From: VRUE01 sp963703335
Lineage (GTDB): Bacteria > Actinomycetota > Thermoleophilia > Solirubrobacterales > 70-9
Assembly: GCA_963703335.1 (NCBI GenBank)
Contig: OY969812.1
Span: forward strand, 1,488,001-1,552,000
Direction of reading: 5' to 3'
DNA length: 64,000 bases
Within the stretch, counting starts at the first letter, position 1. Every line of letters starts with the position of its first letter. The notes beneath the pieces were generated by a model that saw nothing but the letters and a program-made list of their open reading frames with translations, did no database searches and was not told where the DNA came from. A program made the translations under genes and the position numbers. Below are positions 9,425 through 19,937 of the stretch, piece after piece.

Positions 9425-12244
9425 CCGCTCGAGCAGGATGACTGCGGACTCGTAGGGCTCGCCGGTGGCGCGGCTGAGGCCGATCTCGCAGGTGCGGTTG
9501 TTGGAGAGGTGGGCGTCGAAGTCGCGGCTGGCGAGCTCTTCGGCCTGGGGACGGGTCGCGGCGGCGGTCAGCTCGGGGTGGGAGATGCCGCGGTCGCCGG
9601 CGAAGCCGCAGCAGGTCGCCGAGGGAGCGACGTAGACGTCCTCGGCGAGGGCGCCGGCGAGCGAGCGCAGCCGCGGGGCGAGGCCCATGTGACGGGTGGC
9701 GCAGGTCGGGTGGACCGTCGCCGCGTCGACCTTCTCGCCGACCTCGAGCCAGGGCAGCAGGCGATCGTGCGCCCAGGCGACCGAGTCGACGATCTCCAGC
9801 TTGGTGAGCCGCTCCGCGTTCTCCTCGCTCAGCACTCCCTCGCCCGGATCGGCGGCGGCCTGGGTGCACGAGGCGGCGTCGATCACGATCGGCAGGGCGC
9901 CTTCGCCGCTCCACTCCCAGAAGCGCTCGACCATCTCGTTTGCCTTGTGCCGGTGGGCCTCGCCAAACCCCTTCGAGCTCCAGGGCAGGCCACAGCAGCT
10001 TCCGGCGATGTCGTCGGGAATCCAGACCGGCATCCCGGCACGAGCCGAAACCGCCACCAACGCCTCGACCGGGTTCCCGCCAAAGATGCGATTGGTGCAG
10101 CTGGGCACGTACACGGCGGCGGCGGCGCTTCGAGGAGGAGGGGGTGCCCCTCTCCCGACACTCCCCGCTTTTGTCGGGCGAGGGGCACCCCCTCCTCCCC
10201 ACCGCGCGGCCCCGGGCAGTCCCCCCCCGCGCTTGGTCCGGCGCGCCAACGGTCCACCCAGCCGCAGTCCCAGACGCGAAGCCGCCTCGACTGCCTTCCA
10301 GCGCTTCGCTGCCGCCAGTGCCGCCCGCTCGGCGCGCTCGCTGTGGCGCTCCTTGCGCAGTTCCTTGACCAGCTGGCCCGTGTCGATCCCGACCGGGCAG
10401 GCGAGCTGGCAGGAACCGTCGGCGGCGCAGGTCTCGAGCGCGTCGTACTCGTACTCCTCAAGCAGCGCCTTCTGCACCGGGGAGCCGTCGGGCTGGCGGG
10501 CGATCTCGCGGCGCAGCACGATCCGCTGCCGCGGCGTCGTGGTCAGGTTGCGGCTGGGACAGACCGGCTCGCAGAAACCGCACTCGACGCAGGTCGTCGC
10601 CGACTCCTCGATCGCGGGGGTCGTTTTCAGGTTGCGCAGGTGGACGTCGGGGTCGCGGTTGAGGACGACACCCGGGCTGAGCACACCTTCGGGATCGGCG
10701 AGCTGCTTGACCCGCCACATCAGCGCAGTCGCCTCCTCCCCCCACTCGCGCTCTACATAAGGGGCCATGTTGATGCCGGTGCCGTGCTCGGCCTTGAGCG
10801 AGCCGTCGTACTTGCCGACGATCAGCTCGACCAGCTTGGCCATGAAGGCCTCGTAGCGCTCGAGGTCCTCCTGCTTGGCGAAGTCGGGGGTGAGCATGAA
10901 GTGGAGGTTGCCGGCGGAGGCGTGGCCGGCGATGCCGGGCAGGAAGCCGTGCTCGCCGAGCAGCGCCTGCAGGTCGCGGGCGCCCTCGGCGATCCGCTCC
11001 GGCGGCACGCAGACGTCCTCGACGATCAGCGCCGTGCCGGGCAGGCGCAGTCGGCCGATCAGGCCGTGCAGTCCCTCGCGCACGCGCCAGGCGAGCTCGA
11101 TCTCCTCTTCCTCGAGGGTGAACTCGATCGGCCGGATCGTCTTGTGGCTGGCGAGGATCTGCTCCGCCTTGGCTACCTGAACGGCGAGCTCGTCCTCGCT
11201 GGCGCCGCCGTACTCGACCAGTAGCACCGCTGACTCTGGCGGCAGCTCCTTCCACTCCTCCGGCGCACCAACCATGTTCCAGGCGGCGGTGATCAGGGCG
11301 GGTGCGACCATCAGCTCGACGGCGGTGGCGCCGCTGTCGACGAGGTCGCGCACCGGCGCGATCGCCTCGTCGATGCCGGGGAAGTGGATCCAGGCGGTGG
11401 TCGTGTGAGAGGGCCGCGGCACGGTCTCGAAGACCGCCTCGGCGACGAAGGCGAGCGTGCCCTCGGAGCCGACGACGAGGCGGCGGAAGATCTCGAGCGG
11501 CTCCTCAGCATCGAGGAAGGCGCAGAGTCGGTAGCCGGTCGTGTTCTTGATCGCGAACTTGCGGCGGATGCGCTCGCTCAGCGCGGCGTCGGCGCGGATC
11601 TCGTCGCGGATCGCAGCGAGGCCGGCGGCCAGCTCCGGCTCCTCCGCTTCGAAGCGCTCAGCGGCGCCGGGCTCGGCGGTGTCGATCGTCGTGCCGGAAG
11701 CGAGCACCAACGTCATCGAGCTCACGGTCGAGTAGGAGTCGCGGGTCACCCCACAGCGCATCCCGCCCGAGTTGTTGGCGATCACGCCGCCGACGCAGGC
11801 GATGTCGGTGCTCGCCGGGTCGGGGCCAAGTTTGCGACCGTGCGGGGCGAGCACGCGGTTGGCGTGGCCGAGCACGGTTCCGGGCTTGACCCGGGCGCGC
11901 TCGCCGCCGTCCTCGACCGCGATGCCACCGAAGTGGCGGCGCACGTCGACGAGGATGCCCTCCGTCTGGCCCTGGCCGTTGAGGCTGGTGCCGCCGGCGC
12001 GGAAGGTGACGGGAATGCTGCTGCGCTTGCCGTAGACGAGCACCTTGGCGACGTCGGCGGCATCGTGGGCCATCACCACCGCCTGTGGGAAGAGTCGGTA
12101 AGGGCTGGCGTCGGAGGCGTAGCGGACGATGTCGCTGGCGCGGGCGAGGACCCGGTCGGACCCGAGCAGCTTCTCCAGCTCACCGCGCAGCGGTTGCGCC
12201 ACGCCCCTGGCCAGCAAGTCTGGGGCGCGATCGGGGGAAGCCAT
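9407..12244 (-). CDS. FAD-linked 2-hydroxyacid (glycolate/D-lactate type) oxidase fused to Fe-S and CCG domains
   Basis: A 945-residue single-chain version of a GlcD-GlcF-type enzyme. Residues about 45-270 are a PCMH FAD-binding domain (RAGGTSLNGQGQTEG, GGVIANNSGGMRCG); about 270-530 the FAD-oxidase C-terminal domain (EHGTGINMAPYVEREWGEEA). Two 4Fe-4S clusters follow (CVECGFCEPVCPSRN, CAADGSCQLACPVG), then two cysteine-rich CCG motifs (SCCGLPWSSKGF, TCCGFAGDRG). It should oxidise a 2-hydroxyacid to the 2-oxoacid and pass electrons to the respiratory chain. Residues about 683-703 are encoded by a palindromic element inserted in frame. The start ATG overlaps the mdlC stop (TGATG), so the pair is translationally coupled. 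Confidence 0.87.
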   Translation of the reverse strand: MASPDRAPDLLARGVAQPLRGELEKLLGSDRVLARASDIVRYASDASPYRLFPQAVVMAHDAADVAKVLVYGKRSSIPVTFRAGGTSLNGQGQTEGILVDVRRHFGGIAVEDGGERARVKPGTVLGHANRVLAPHGRKLGPDPASTDIACVGGVIANNSGGMRCGVTRDSYSTVSSMTLVLASGTTIDTAEPGAAERFEAEEPELAAGLAAIRDEIRADAALSERIRRKFAIKNTTGYRLCAFLDAEEPLEIFRRLVVGSEGTLAFVAEAVFETVPRPSHTTTAWIHFPGIDEAIAPVRDLVDSGATAVELMVAPALITAAWNMVGAPEEWKELPPESAVLLVEYGGASEDELAVQVAKAEQILASHKTIRPIEFTLEEEEIELAWRVREGLHGLIGRLRLPGTALIVEDVCVPPERIAEGARDLQALLGEHGFLPGIAGHASAGNLHFMLTPDFAKQEDLERYEAFMAKLVELIVGKYDGSLKAEHGTGINMAPYVEREWGEEATALMWRVKQLADPEGVLSPGVVLNRDPDVHLRNLKTTPAIEESATTCVECGFCEPVCPSRNLTTTPRQRIVLRREIARQPDGSPVQKALLEEYEYDALETCAADGSCQLACPVGIDTGQLVKELRKERHSERAERAALAAAKRWKAVEAASRLGLRLGGPLARRTKRGGGLPGAARWGGGGAPRPTKAGSVGRGAPPPPRSAAAAVYVPSCTNRIFGGNPVEALVAVSARAGMPVWIPDDIAGSCCGLPWSSKGFGEAHRHKANEMVERFWEWSGEGALPIVIDAASCTQAAADPGEGVLSEENAERLTKLEIVDSVAWAHDRLLPWLEVGEKVDAATVHPTCATRHMGLAPRLRSLAGALAEDVYVAPSATCCGFAGDRGISHPELTAAATRPQAEELASRDFDAHLSNNRTCEIGLSRATGEPYESAVILLERLTRSG
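10135..10197. repeat. Palindromic element, CTCCCCGCTKTT-loop family (family A), copy 1, inside a gene
   Basis: Two 25-base arms (10135-10159 and 10173-10197) pair with one mismatch around the loop ACTCCCCGCTTTT. The same loop occurs at 35538-35549 and 46921-46932 between completely different stems. The 63-base element lies in frame within the FAD/FeS oxidase gene, in the linker between the ferredoxin-like and CCG domains. Confidence 0.8.
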
Positions 12245-13842
12245 CAGAACAACGACATACCGGGCGTGACGGGAACTTCGACCAGCTCCGGCTGCGAGGA
12301 GGCGAAGGCCTTGGCGAGCGCGTCGCGCACCTCGTCGCGCTCCTTGACCCGGGTGGCGTTGATGCCGTAGCCCTCGGCGACAGAGGCGACGTCGAGCTTC
12401 GGCAGGTCGAGGCCGGGCGCGCCTGCGACCTGCTCGACCTCGGCGAACCACTTGAGGATCGCGTATTCCTCGTTGCGCACGACCAGGAAGGTGACCGGCA
12501 CCTTGTAGGCGACCGCGCTCCAGAAGGCGCTGACCGCGTACTGCACCGAGCCCTCGCCGATCACGCAGACGACCGGACGGTCGGGCTGGGCGATCTGCAC
12601 GCCGATCGAGGCAGCGAGGCCAAAGCCGAGGCCGCCGCCGGCGGCGAAGTAGTAGCTGCCGGGACGCGAGAGACGCAGCTGGTTGCGCAGAGCGAGGGTG
12701 CTGGAAGGCGACTCCAGCACAACGATGCCGTCCTCGGGGAAGACCTCGCCGAGCGCGGTGTGCACGGTCGAGGGGTTGAGCGGATCGCTGGGCGGGATTT
12801 CCTGTGGGCCCTGGTTGGGCTCGGGCACGGGGCGGGTTGACTCCGGTACCTCGGCGAGCAGCGCCTCCAGGGTCAGCTTCACGTCGGCGACCAGAGCGTC
12901 GCCCATCGGCGCCCGCGCGGCCTCGTCGGGGTCGCTGGTGATCGCGACCAGCTTGGCGCCGTCGGGAAGCAGCGGGCCGGGGATGTAGGGGTAGTAGGGG
13001 AAGACCGAGCTGCCGACGACGAGGATTAGATCGTGGCCCTCGAGTGTCTGCGCGACCGGGCCGATCGCGGGCGGCAGGACGCCGCGGTAGTTGGCGTGAT
13101 TCTCGGGGAAGCCGAGGCGGCCCCCGCCTGGGGCCGGCGTCGCCCAGACCGGCAGGCGCTGGCGCTCGGCGAGGGCGATCGCGTCGTCCCAGGCGCCGGA
13201 GGCGTCGATGTCGGGACCGGCGACCATCACCGGGTTGGTCGCCGCGTTGAGGCGATCGGCGAGGACGCGGACCGCGGCCGGGTCGGCGACGGCGCGGCCG
13301 CTGACCTTGCGCGCAATCGCCTCGCGCGCGTCGGCGGCATCGACCTCGGCGTACCAGTCGTCCATCGGCAGCGAGACGAAGGTCGGGCCCTTGGGCGGCA
13401 GCGAGGCGAGGTGGGCGCCGTGGGCGAGGGCAAGCGGTACGTCCTCGGCCCGGGCCGGCTCGAAGGACCACTTGACCAGCGGGTGCGGCATGCGGATCGC
13501 GTCGCGGTTGGTCAGGTTCGCCTGCAGGGTGATCTGCGCCCGCGCCTGCTGGCCGGCGGTGATCAACACCGGCGAGTGGTTGGCCTGGGCGTTGAAGATC
13601 GCCCCCATCCCGTTGCCGACCCCGGGCGCGGTGTGCAGGTTGGCCATCGTCGTGTTGCCCGAGGCCTGGGCGTAGCCGTCTGCCATCCCGACCACAACCG
13701 CCTCCTGCAGGCCGAGCACGTAGCGGAAGTCGGAGGGGAAGTCGCCGAGCATCGGCAGCTCGGTCGAGCCGGGGTTGCCGAACATCGTCGTCATCCCCAA
13801 CTCCCGGAAAAGGTCGAAACTGGCCTCGCGAACCGTCGGCAT
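12244..13842 (-). CDS. mdlC: Benzoylformate decarboxylase-like ThDP enzyme
   Basis: A 532-residue thiamine-diphosphate decarboxylase. FGNPGSTELPML and the glutamate in LQEAVVVGMADGYAQ (the ThDP-activating residue) lie at the N-terminus, followed by the MdlC-like histidine motif NLHTAPGVGNGMG. The C-terminal ThDP/metal motif is GEGSVQYAVSAFW...RNEEYAIL. MdlC converts benzoylformate to benzaldehyde and CO2 in mandelate breakdown. The coupled downstream oxidase could make the 2-oxoacid substrate from a 2-hydroxyacid. The exact substrate is inferred, as related decarboxylases for oxalyl-CoA or other 2-oxoacids share the fold. Confidence 0.85.
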   Translation of the reverse strand: MPTVREASFDLFRELGMTTMFGNPGSTELPMLGDFPSDFRYVLGLQEAVVVGMADGYAQASGNTTMANLHTAPGVGNGMGAIFNAQANHSPVLITAGQQARAQITLQANLTNRDAIRMPHPLVKWSFEPARAEDVPLALAHGAHLASLPPKGPTFVSLPMDDWYAEVDAADAREAIARKVSGRAVADPAAVRVLADRLNAATNPVMVAGPDIDASGAWDDAIALAERQRLPVWATPAPGGGRLGFPENHANYRGVLPPAIGPVAQTLEGHDLILVVGSSVFPYYPYIPGPLLPDGAKLVAITSDPDEAARAPMGDALVADVKLTLEALLAEVPESTRPVPEPNQGPQEIPPSDPLNPSTVHTALGEVFPEDGIVVLESPSSTLALRNQLRLSRPGSYYFAAGGGLGFGLAASIGVQIAQPDRPVVCVIGEGSVQYAVSAFWSAVAYKVPVTFLVVRNEEYAILKWFAEVEQVAGAPGLDLPKLDVASVAEGYGINATRVKERDEVRDALAKAFASSQPELVEVPVTPGMSLF

Positions 13843-13911
13843 ACCGAGCGGAACCCTACCGGTGCAGTGCTGTTCTCAAGGGATCGCCCCTCCGATCCGA
13901 TGAGGAGAGCC

Positions 13912-14589
13912 ATGGCACCGGCGGCAGAGAAGACGGGACGGTTCCTGCTCGCGCTCGCGGCGGTGCTGGCGATCTGCCTGCTGGCCGCCAACTCGGCCAG
14001 CGCCGGGCCGGCGACGACCAGGCTCGCTTACGCGACCGGCGAAATCGTGCCGCTGCCGGCCTCGATCCCGCACGAAGAAGGCGACATGGTCGACAAGCGC
14101 ATCGTCGCTGACCTGCGCTGGATCGCCGCCCGCTATCCGATCTACGTCACCGACGGCTACTCGGGACCGCTGCCCAGCGGCGAACACGTCGGCTGCAACC
14201 AGTGCCACGTCCGCAACTCCGACCACTACAACGGCCTCGCCGTTGACGTCATCCCGCTCAATCCGAGCAGCAAATGCGACGCCAACTGGGCCGGCATCAC
14301 CCGCCTCGCCGAATGGGCCGAGCCGCTGCAGAACGAGCCGGTGCCCCCCTTCCGCTGGGTCGGCTACGACGGCGACGCCGGCCACGGCTGCGGCCACCAC
14401 CTCCACCTCTCCTGGCAGCACTCGCCGGTGCCGCAGTTCCAGCTCGCCGAATGGGTCGAAGTCTTCCCGGTGGGTCCTGCCACCGGCCGTAAACCGCGCC
14501 CCAAATCGCCGCCGCAGAAACTCCCCAACGGGCCTCCCGGCGGCTTCGGCACCATCCACTCCGGCGGCGTCTCCGCCCGCGGCGACTAG
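13912..14589 (+). CDS. Secreted M15-like zinc peptidase/amidase
   Basis: A 225-residue exoprotein. An N-terminal signal peptide (LLALAAVLAICLLAANSASA) precedes a domain with the M15/VanY-type zinc-ligand pattern: DHYNGLAVDVI resembles SxHxxGxAxD, and GCGHHLHLSW supplies the later HxH. It probably trims peptidoglycan peptides or a related wall polymer. The proline/lysine-rich tail (RKPRPKSPPQKLPNG) looks disordered. ATG 13912 is preferred over ATG 13900 because GAGGAG lies 5 bases upstream of it. The open frame extends far upstream, but that part is antisense to mdlC. Confidence 0.7.
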   Translation: MAPAAEKTGRFLLALAAVLAICLLAANSASAGPATTRLAYATGEIVPLPASIPHEEGDMVDKRIVADLRWIAARYPIYVTDGYSGPLPSGEHVGCNQCHVRNSDHYNGLAVDVIPLNPSSKCDANWAGITRLAEWAEPLQNEPVPPFRWVGYDGDAGHGCGHHLHLSWQHSPVPQFQLAEWVEVFPVGPATGRKPRPKSPPQKLPNGPPGGFGTIHSGGVSARGD

Positions 14590-14619
14590 CTCAGCCCTCG
14601 TCCGTAGGATGGTGCGCCG

Positions 14620-15093
14620 ATGGGGGCTCGGATTGCCACAGCGTTGACGGTTGCCGCGGTTCTCGTGGCGGCTGGATGTGGGCGGGCGGACGACGCGACG
14701 CCGGTCGCCTGTTTGGAAGGGAGCGGTGCCTACCTACGTGCCCTCCCGCGTGCGCCCGGCCCGGTGATGTTGGCTGGAGAGACGCCGATCAGCGATTGCC
14801 TTGCCGAGAACCAAAAGGCCGGTGATCTCGCCGCGGTCGGCACGGCGATGCTGGCAGCGGCGACGAAGCTCAACGCGGAAGCGCGCACTGAACCCGGCGC
14901 TGCCGCGAACCTGCGGCTCGGCTACCTGCTCGGCGCCGCGCAGCGGGGCGCCAACGGCACCAGCGGCATCCACGCCGAGTTGATCCGCCGCCTCACCGCC
15001 GCCGCTCGCTACAACCCGGACAACCGCCCGCTGCCACCGGCCTTCCTCCGCACCTACCGCGAAGGTTTCGACGCGGGCGAAGCACGCGGCTGA
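14620..15093 (+). CDS. Putative lipoprotein of unknown function
   Basis: A 157-residue protein with a lipoprotein signal peptide: a basic start, a hydrophobic core (ATALTVAAVLV) and the lipobox VAAGC, so the mature protein would be anchored at Cys 20. The rest is alanine-rich and mostly helical, with no domain I recognise. It follows the M15-like gene by 30 bases and could be in the same transcript. The cobalamin riboswitch begins shortly after its stop. Confidence 0.7.
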   Translation: MGARIATALTVAAVLVAAGCGRADDATPVACLEGSGAYLRALPRAPGPVMLAGETPISDCLAENQKAGDLAAVGTAMLAAATKLNAEARTEPGAAANLRLGYLLGAAQRGANGTSGIHAELIRRLTAAARYNPDNRPLPPAFLRTYREGFDAGEARG

Positions 15094-15121
15094 GCGCGGT
15101 CACTGCTCACATCCGCTCGCC

Positions 15122-15320
15122 CGGGCTCGTGTTAGGGTGGCGTCGACTCATGGCGCGGGGAACTCCGGTGTGAATCCGGGGCTGACGCGCAGCGGTGTGG
15201 GTGACGACTGACCGGTAGTCCCACTGGGCCGACAAAAAGGTCCGGGAAGGGTGGTCAGGAGGACGATCCCGAGCCCGAATATCCGGCCGAGAGTCGTAAG
15301 GAGGTTCGCCTCGCGACTAG
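15122..15320 (+). promoter_or_regulatory. Cobalamin (adenosylcobalamin) riboswitch
   Basis: The leader contains the conserved core GGGGAACTCCGGTGTGAATC at 15157-15176, then GGGGCTGACGCGCAGCGGTG (15178-15197), which matches the B12-box pattern (GGGAA..GGTG..AA.CC....CTG..CGCA.CGGT). GTCAGGAGGACGATC at 15254-15268 fits the 3' closing part of the aptamer. A following hairpin, AGTCG at 15292-15296 with CGACT at 15314-15318, buries an AAGGAGG at 15298-15304 and could be the expression platform. It precedes the transcobalamin-like gene pair, so those genes are expected to be repressed when B12 is plentiful. The 3' boundary is approximate. Confidence 0.88.
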
Positions 15321-15382
15321 GCGGCCGGCTCACTCGACACGGTTGTGCGCGTGCGTCGCCGCCCTTGAAAAAGGAGATGGCG

Positions 15383-17168
15383 ATGAATACGCCACAGAGA
15401 ATCACCCCCCGATGGTCCCTGCGCGCGCTCGGCGCGTTGGGGATCGGCATCGCGGCCCTGCTCACATGGACCGCCAACGCCAGTGCCTACGTAACGCCCG
15501 CCCAGGCGGAGCATGCCGCCGACCGCGGCGCCAACTGGTTCCAGGCCAACCAGGAAGAGAGCGGCAGCCTCGGCAGCGACTGGGCAATGACCGCCCTGGC
15601 GGCCGCCGACATCAACGCGGCAGACGTCAACACCTCGCTCGCCGACCCAAGTGCCCAGGATTTCTACCTGGACGAATGGCAAACGGCGGGTCCCGGCGGT
15701 GCCGGCACCGACGCGGCGCGCGGAATCCTCACCGGGGTCGCCGGCGGCATCCAACCCTCGCGGCTCTCGACCGCGAGCGACGCGACCAAGAGCAACCTGG
15801 TCGCCCGCATCGCCGAACTGTTCGACGGCACCCAGATCGGTGAAACGGGACTGCTCAACGACGACATCTTCGGAGTGCTGGCGCTGCGCCAAGCCGGAGC
15901 GCCGCAGCCGATTCTGCGGCGGATCGTCGAGTACCTGCGCTCCCATCAGCACGCCGATGGCGGCTGGACCTGGAACGCCTCTCCCAGCGCACCGGCCGAC
16001 ACCGACATGACCGGTTCGGTGGTCGCGGCGTTCTGCGCGGCGGGAGTCGGCGCCCGACGATCCCGACCTGCAGCAGGCCTTCGCGCTTCTGCATTCGCTG
16101 CAGGACCCGGCGACGGGAGGTTTCATCGCGCCGCCCGAGTCGTTCGGGATCGGCGTCAACACAGACACGACCGCGTGGGTGACGAGCGGGCTGATCCAGT
16201 GCGGGATCGACCCCCAGAGCCCGCAGTGGACGACCGACCAAGGCAAGACCCCGCTCGACTACCTCGTCTCCTTGCAGCGGCCCGACGGCCACTTCGACTG
16301 GACCGAGGAATTCGCCGGCGGGCCTTTCGAGACGTTTGACGCGGTTCGGCCGCTGGGCGGGATCGCTTTTTCAACCGCGCCGCCCGCGCGGTTGGACGGT
16401 GTCAGCTCAGCGGTGCGCGCCGCCCCAGCGGTCGCCGAGGGAACGGATGTGCCGATCACGCTCGTGATCGATCACGGACCGGGTGCCGACGACGTCCGCA
16501 TGTGCAGGGTTGATGTCGAGTCGGGAACCGATCTCGAGACGGCACTGGGCGACGCCGCGACCTCCTCGGCCCCGGCCGGTTGTGTCGATGGGTTCGAGAC
16601 CGCGGCTAGCGGCGCCGGGGTTCGCATTACCTCGCTCAACGGGGTCGCGGAGACGCCCGAGTATGGCTGGCGGATCGGCCTCGACGGTGGTGCGCCGCAG
16701 AAGGAGACAAACGAGCCGATCGGTTTCGGCGATCTCGTTTTCCTCAAGTTCGCGGCAACGGTGGCAGACCCCGCTCCTGCTCCTCGGGTCGAGGTGTCGC
16801 CGCTGGAGCAGGCGCAGCGGCAGCGAGCGCGAGGACCGCGCGTAGTGGTCCTACCAAGGGCTCGGTGGAAGGACGAGGCGATCTCGGTGCGACTTCGCTG
16901 TCCGCGCGGCAACGGGGGGCAGGGCTGTCGCGGCACCCTGACGATCCAATTCCGAACTGGGCAAGCAGGTGCGCCGTCGCTGGCCGGCTCGGCGCCCTTC
17001 GAAGCCCCCTCGGGCGGCAGGCAAACCGTCGCGGTCCCGGCATCGGCGGCCCTCCAGCAGGCATTGGCGCAGCAGCGAGGCGGCAGATGGCTGCGGATCA
17101 CCGCCGCGACCCGGGATGAAAACGGAGCGGTCCGGCTCACCCACGCGAGGCGGTTCCTCGCCGGGTGA
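15383..17168 (+). pseudogene. Transcobalamin/intrinsic-factor-like secreted protein, reading frame shifted once
   Basis: Two adjacent frames together encode one protein of roughly 590 residues. Frame 1 from ATG 15383 (AAAAGGAG upstream) gives a signal peptide (ALGIGIAALLTWTANASA) and alpha/alpha-barrel repeats of the prenyltransferase/squalene-cyclase-like type (YLRSHQHADGGWTWNAS). The sense continues after a +1 shift near 16052 as PDDPDLQQAFALLHSLQDP, NTDTTAWVTSGL and LVSLQRPDGHFDWTEEF. The second half carries a DUF4430-like beta domain (PEYGWRIGLDGG, FGDLVFLKFA) and a third beta-rich domain. Barrel followed by DUF4430 is the order in mammalian transcobalamin and intrinsic factor. Whether the shift is a mutation, a sequencing error or a real recoding event cannot be told; no slippery motif is evident. 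Confidence 0.72.
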
Positions 17169-18418
17169 ATCGGGCACTGACAGCACTCGCCACCACGGCC
17201 GCAGTCGCGGTCGTGGTGGCGGTGGCCGCACACGGGGCCGCGGGCACGGTGGTCTCAGTCCAGGTTGAAAGCTCGGAAGCGCCGGCGCCCCTGTTTGCGG
17301 GAACGGTCGACTCCCTCCCCCATGCCGTCGATGGCGGCGACGGCAGCGGCGCCCACAGCTGCTCAGGTCCGCCTGGCGCCACCCCTGCAACGACGGCCAC
17401 CGGGGCACTTGACGACGCCCTGCGCGGCGCCGGCATCTCCTGGCGCGGCAACTGGAACCCCAGCTTTCGGGACTTCTTCATCGACCGGATCGGCCCCTTT
17501 GCGTCACGGGCACCCGATCGTTACTGGTCGCTGACGGTCAACGGAGGCTTCTCGGCCGGCGGCTGCCTGACCCAGGTGGAGGCGGGCGACTCGATTCGCT
17601 TCTTCTACGGGCCCCTGTTTGGTGCGGATCCAGCGGCGCCAACCGATCCGAGCGGCGACCCTTCTGCCGACCCAAGCGGCAGCGGCGGCTCAGGCGGGAA
17701 GCGACTCACCACCTCACGCCGGAAGCTCCGGCAAATCGCGCGAAGAGCAGCCGAGTTCCTGCGCGCACACAGCGGCGTGGGAGAGGACTGGGCGGCGCTT
17801 GCCCTCTCCGTGCGCGCAGGGGGCAACCCGGCCGAGGCGGCGCGGCAGCTGCTCGGCGCCAAGCTCGATTCGCAACAGCCGGACGGCTCGCTGGGTGGAG
17901 ACGTCAACGCCACCGCCCTCGCCGTCCTCGCCTTGTGGGACAGCAGACCGCGGGCCTCCACCCGTGCGGCGGACTGGCTGGTCCAAGCCCAGTCGCCAAG
18001 CGGCGGCTTTGGCTACCGGCCTGGGATCGCGCCAGACTTCGACACAACCGGACTCGCAAGCTGGGGGCTCGCGCTGGAGGGACGGCACGCGGCTGCTGCC
18101 CGGGCCGCGAGATTCATCGGTTCGGCCCGTTCCTCCGATGGCGGCTTCGCGGCGCTCCCCGGAGGCGACTCCAACGCACAGAGCACCGGGCTCGCGCTGA
18201 TCGCCCTGCGGGTCGCGGGGCTTGGGCCCTGCGTCCTGACAACCGGCACGACGCCCTGCTCGCTCGACTACCTAGCCGGATTGAGCCGCCCCAACGGCTC
18301 GATCGCCTATCAGCCGCACAGCACGCCGACGCCCATCTGGACGACCGCCCAGGCACTGCTCGGGCTGACGGCCCGCGCCAGGCTGCTCGACTTGGAAGCC
18401 CCGGAGCGCGCTGGCTGA
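17165..18418 (+). CDS. Transcobalamin-like secreted protein (DUF4430 then alpha-barrel)
   Basis: A 417-residue protein starting with GTG that overlaps the upstream stop (GTGA). A signal peptide (LATTAAVAVVVAVAAHGAAG) is followed by a DUF4430 domain (about residues 30-150: RYWSLTVNGGFSAGGC, EAGDSIRFFYG), a proline/serine-rich linker, and alpha/alpha-barrel repeats (QPDGSLGGDVNATALA, SPSGGFGYRPG, SSDGGFAALPGGDSNAQ). The domain order is the reverse of the upstream protein and of mammalian transcobalamin. Position behind a B12 riboswitch makes cobalamin or corrinoid binding outside the cell the likeliest role; binding itself is inferred. Confidence 0.8.
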   Translation: MNRALTALATTAAVAVVVAVAAHGAAGTVVSVQVESSEAPAPLFAGTVDSLPHAVDGGDGSGAHSCSGPPGATPATTATGALDDALRGAGISWRGNWNPSFRDFFIDRIGPFASRAPDRYWSLTVNGGFSAGGCLTQVEAGDSIRFFYGPLFGADPAAPTDPSGDPSADPSGSGGSGGKRLTTSRRKLRQIARRAAEFLRAHSGVGEDWAALALSVRAGGNPAEAARQLLGAKLDSQQPDGSLGGDVNATALAVLALWDSRPRASTRAADWLVQAQSPSGGFGYRPGIAPDFDTTGLASWGLALEGRHAAAARAARFIGSARSSDGGFAALPGGDSNAQSTGLALIALRVAGLGPCVLTTGTTPCSLDYLAGLSRPNGSIAYQPHSTPTPIWTTAQALLGLTARARLLDLEAPERAG

Positions 18419-18443
18419 ATACCCTGAGATCACAACGACTTCG

Positions 18444-19772
<1,329 letters not shown>

Positions 19773-19937
19773 AGGTGCTGGAAGGGCCTCCCGTCCCCCT
19801 CTGCCACACGCCTGGTGCCCCCCTAGATGATTGATTCCACGCCCCCGGTGCGTGGAGGGCGCTCTCGCGAGGAGGCATAGGACAGCGGGTCGAAGTCGGC
19901 GGTGTCTAGTCGCACCTTCGACCCAAGGAGGGCCACG

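Noticed and set aside
12245..13471. Upstream extension of the FAD/FeS oxidase frame
   Set aside because: It overlaps mdlC in another frame and has Arg/Pro-rich noise; the conserved protein begins at ATG 12244, coupled to the mdlC stop.
13033..13911. Long plus-strand open frame upstream of the M15-like gene
   Set aside because: It is antisense to mdlC, whose motifs are clear. The frame is open only because of the GC-rich codon pattern; the real gene starts at 13912 with its own ribosome site and signal peptide.
16040..16060. Programmed ribosomal frameshift in the transcobalamin-like gene
   Set aside because: No slippery heptamer, internal Shine-Dalgarno or strong downstream hairpin was seen at the junction. 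A mutation or read error is simpler.
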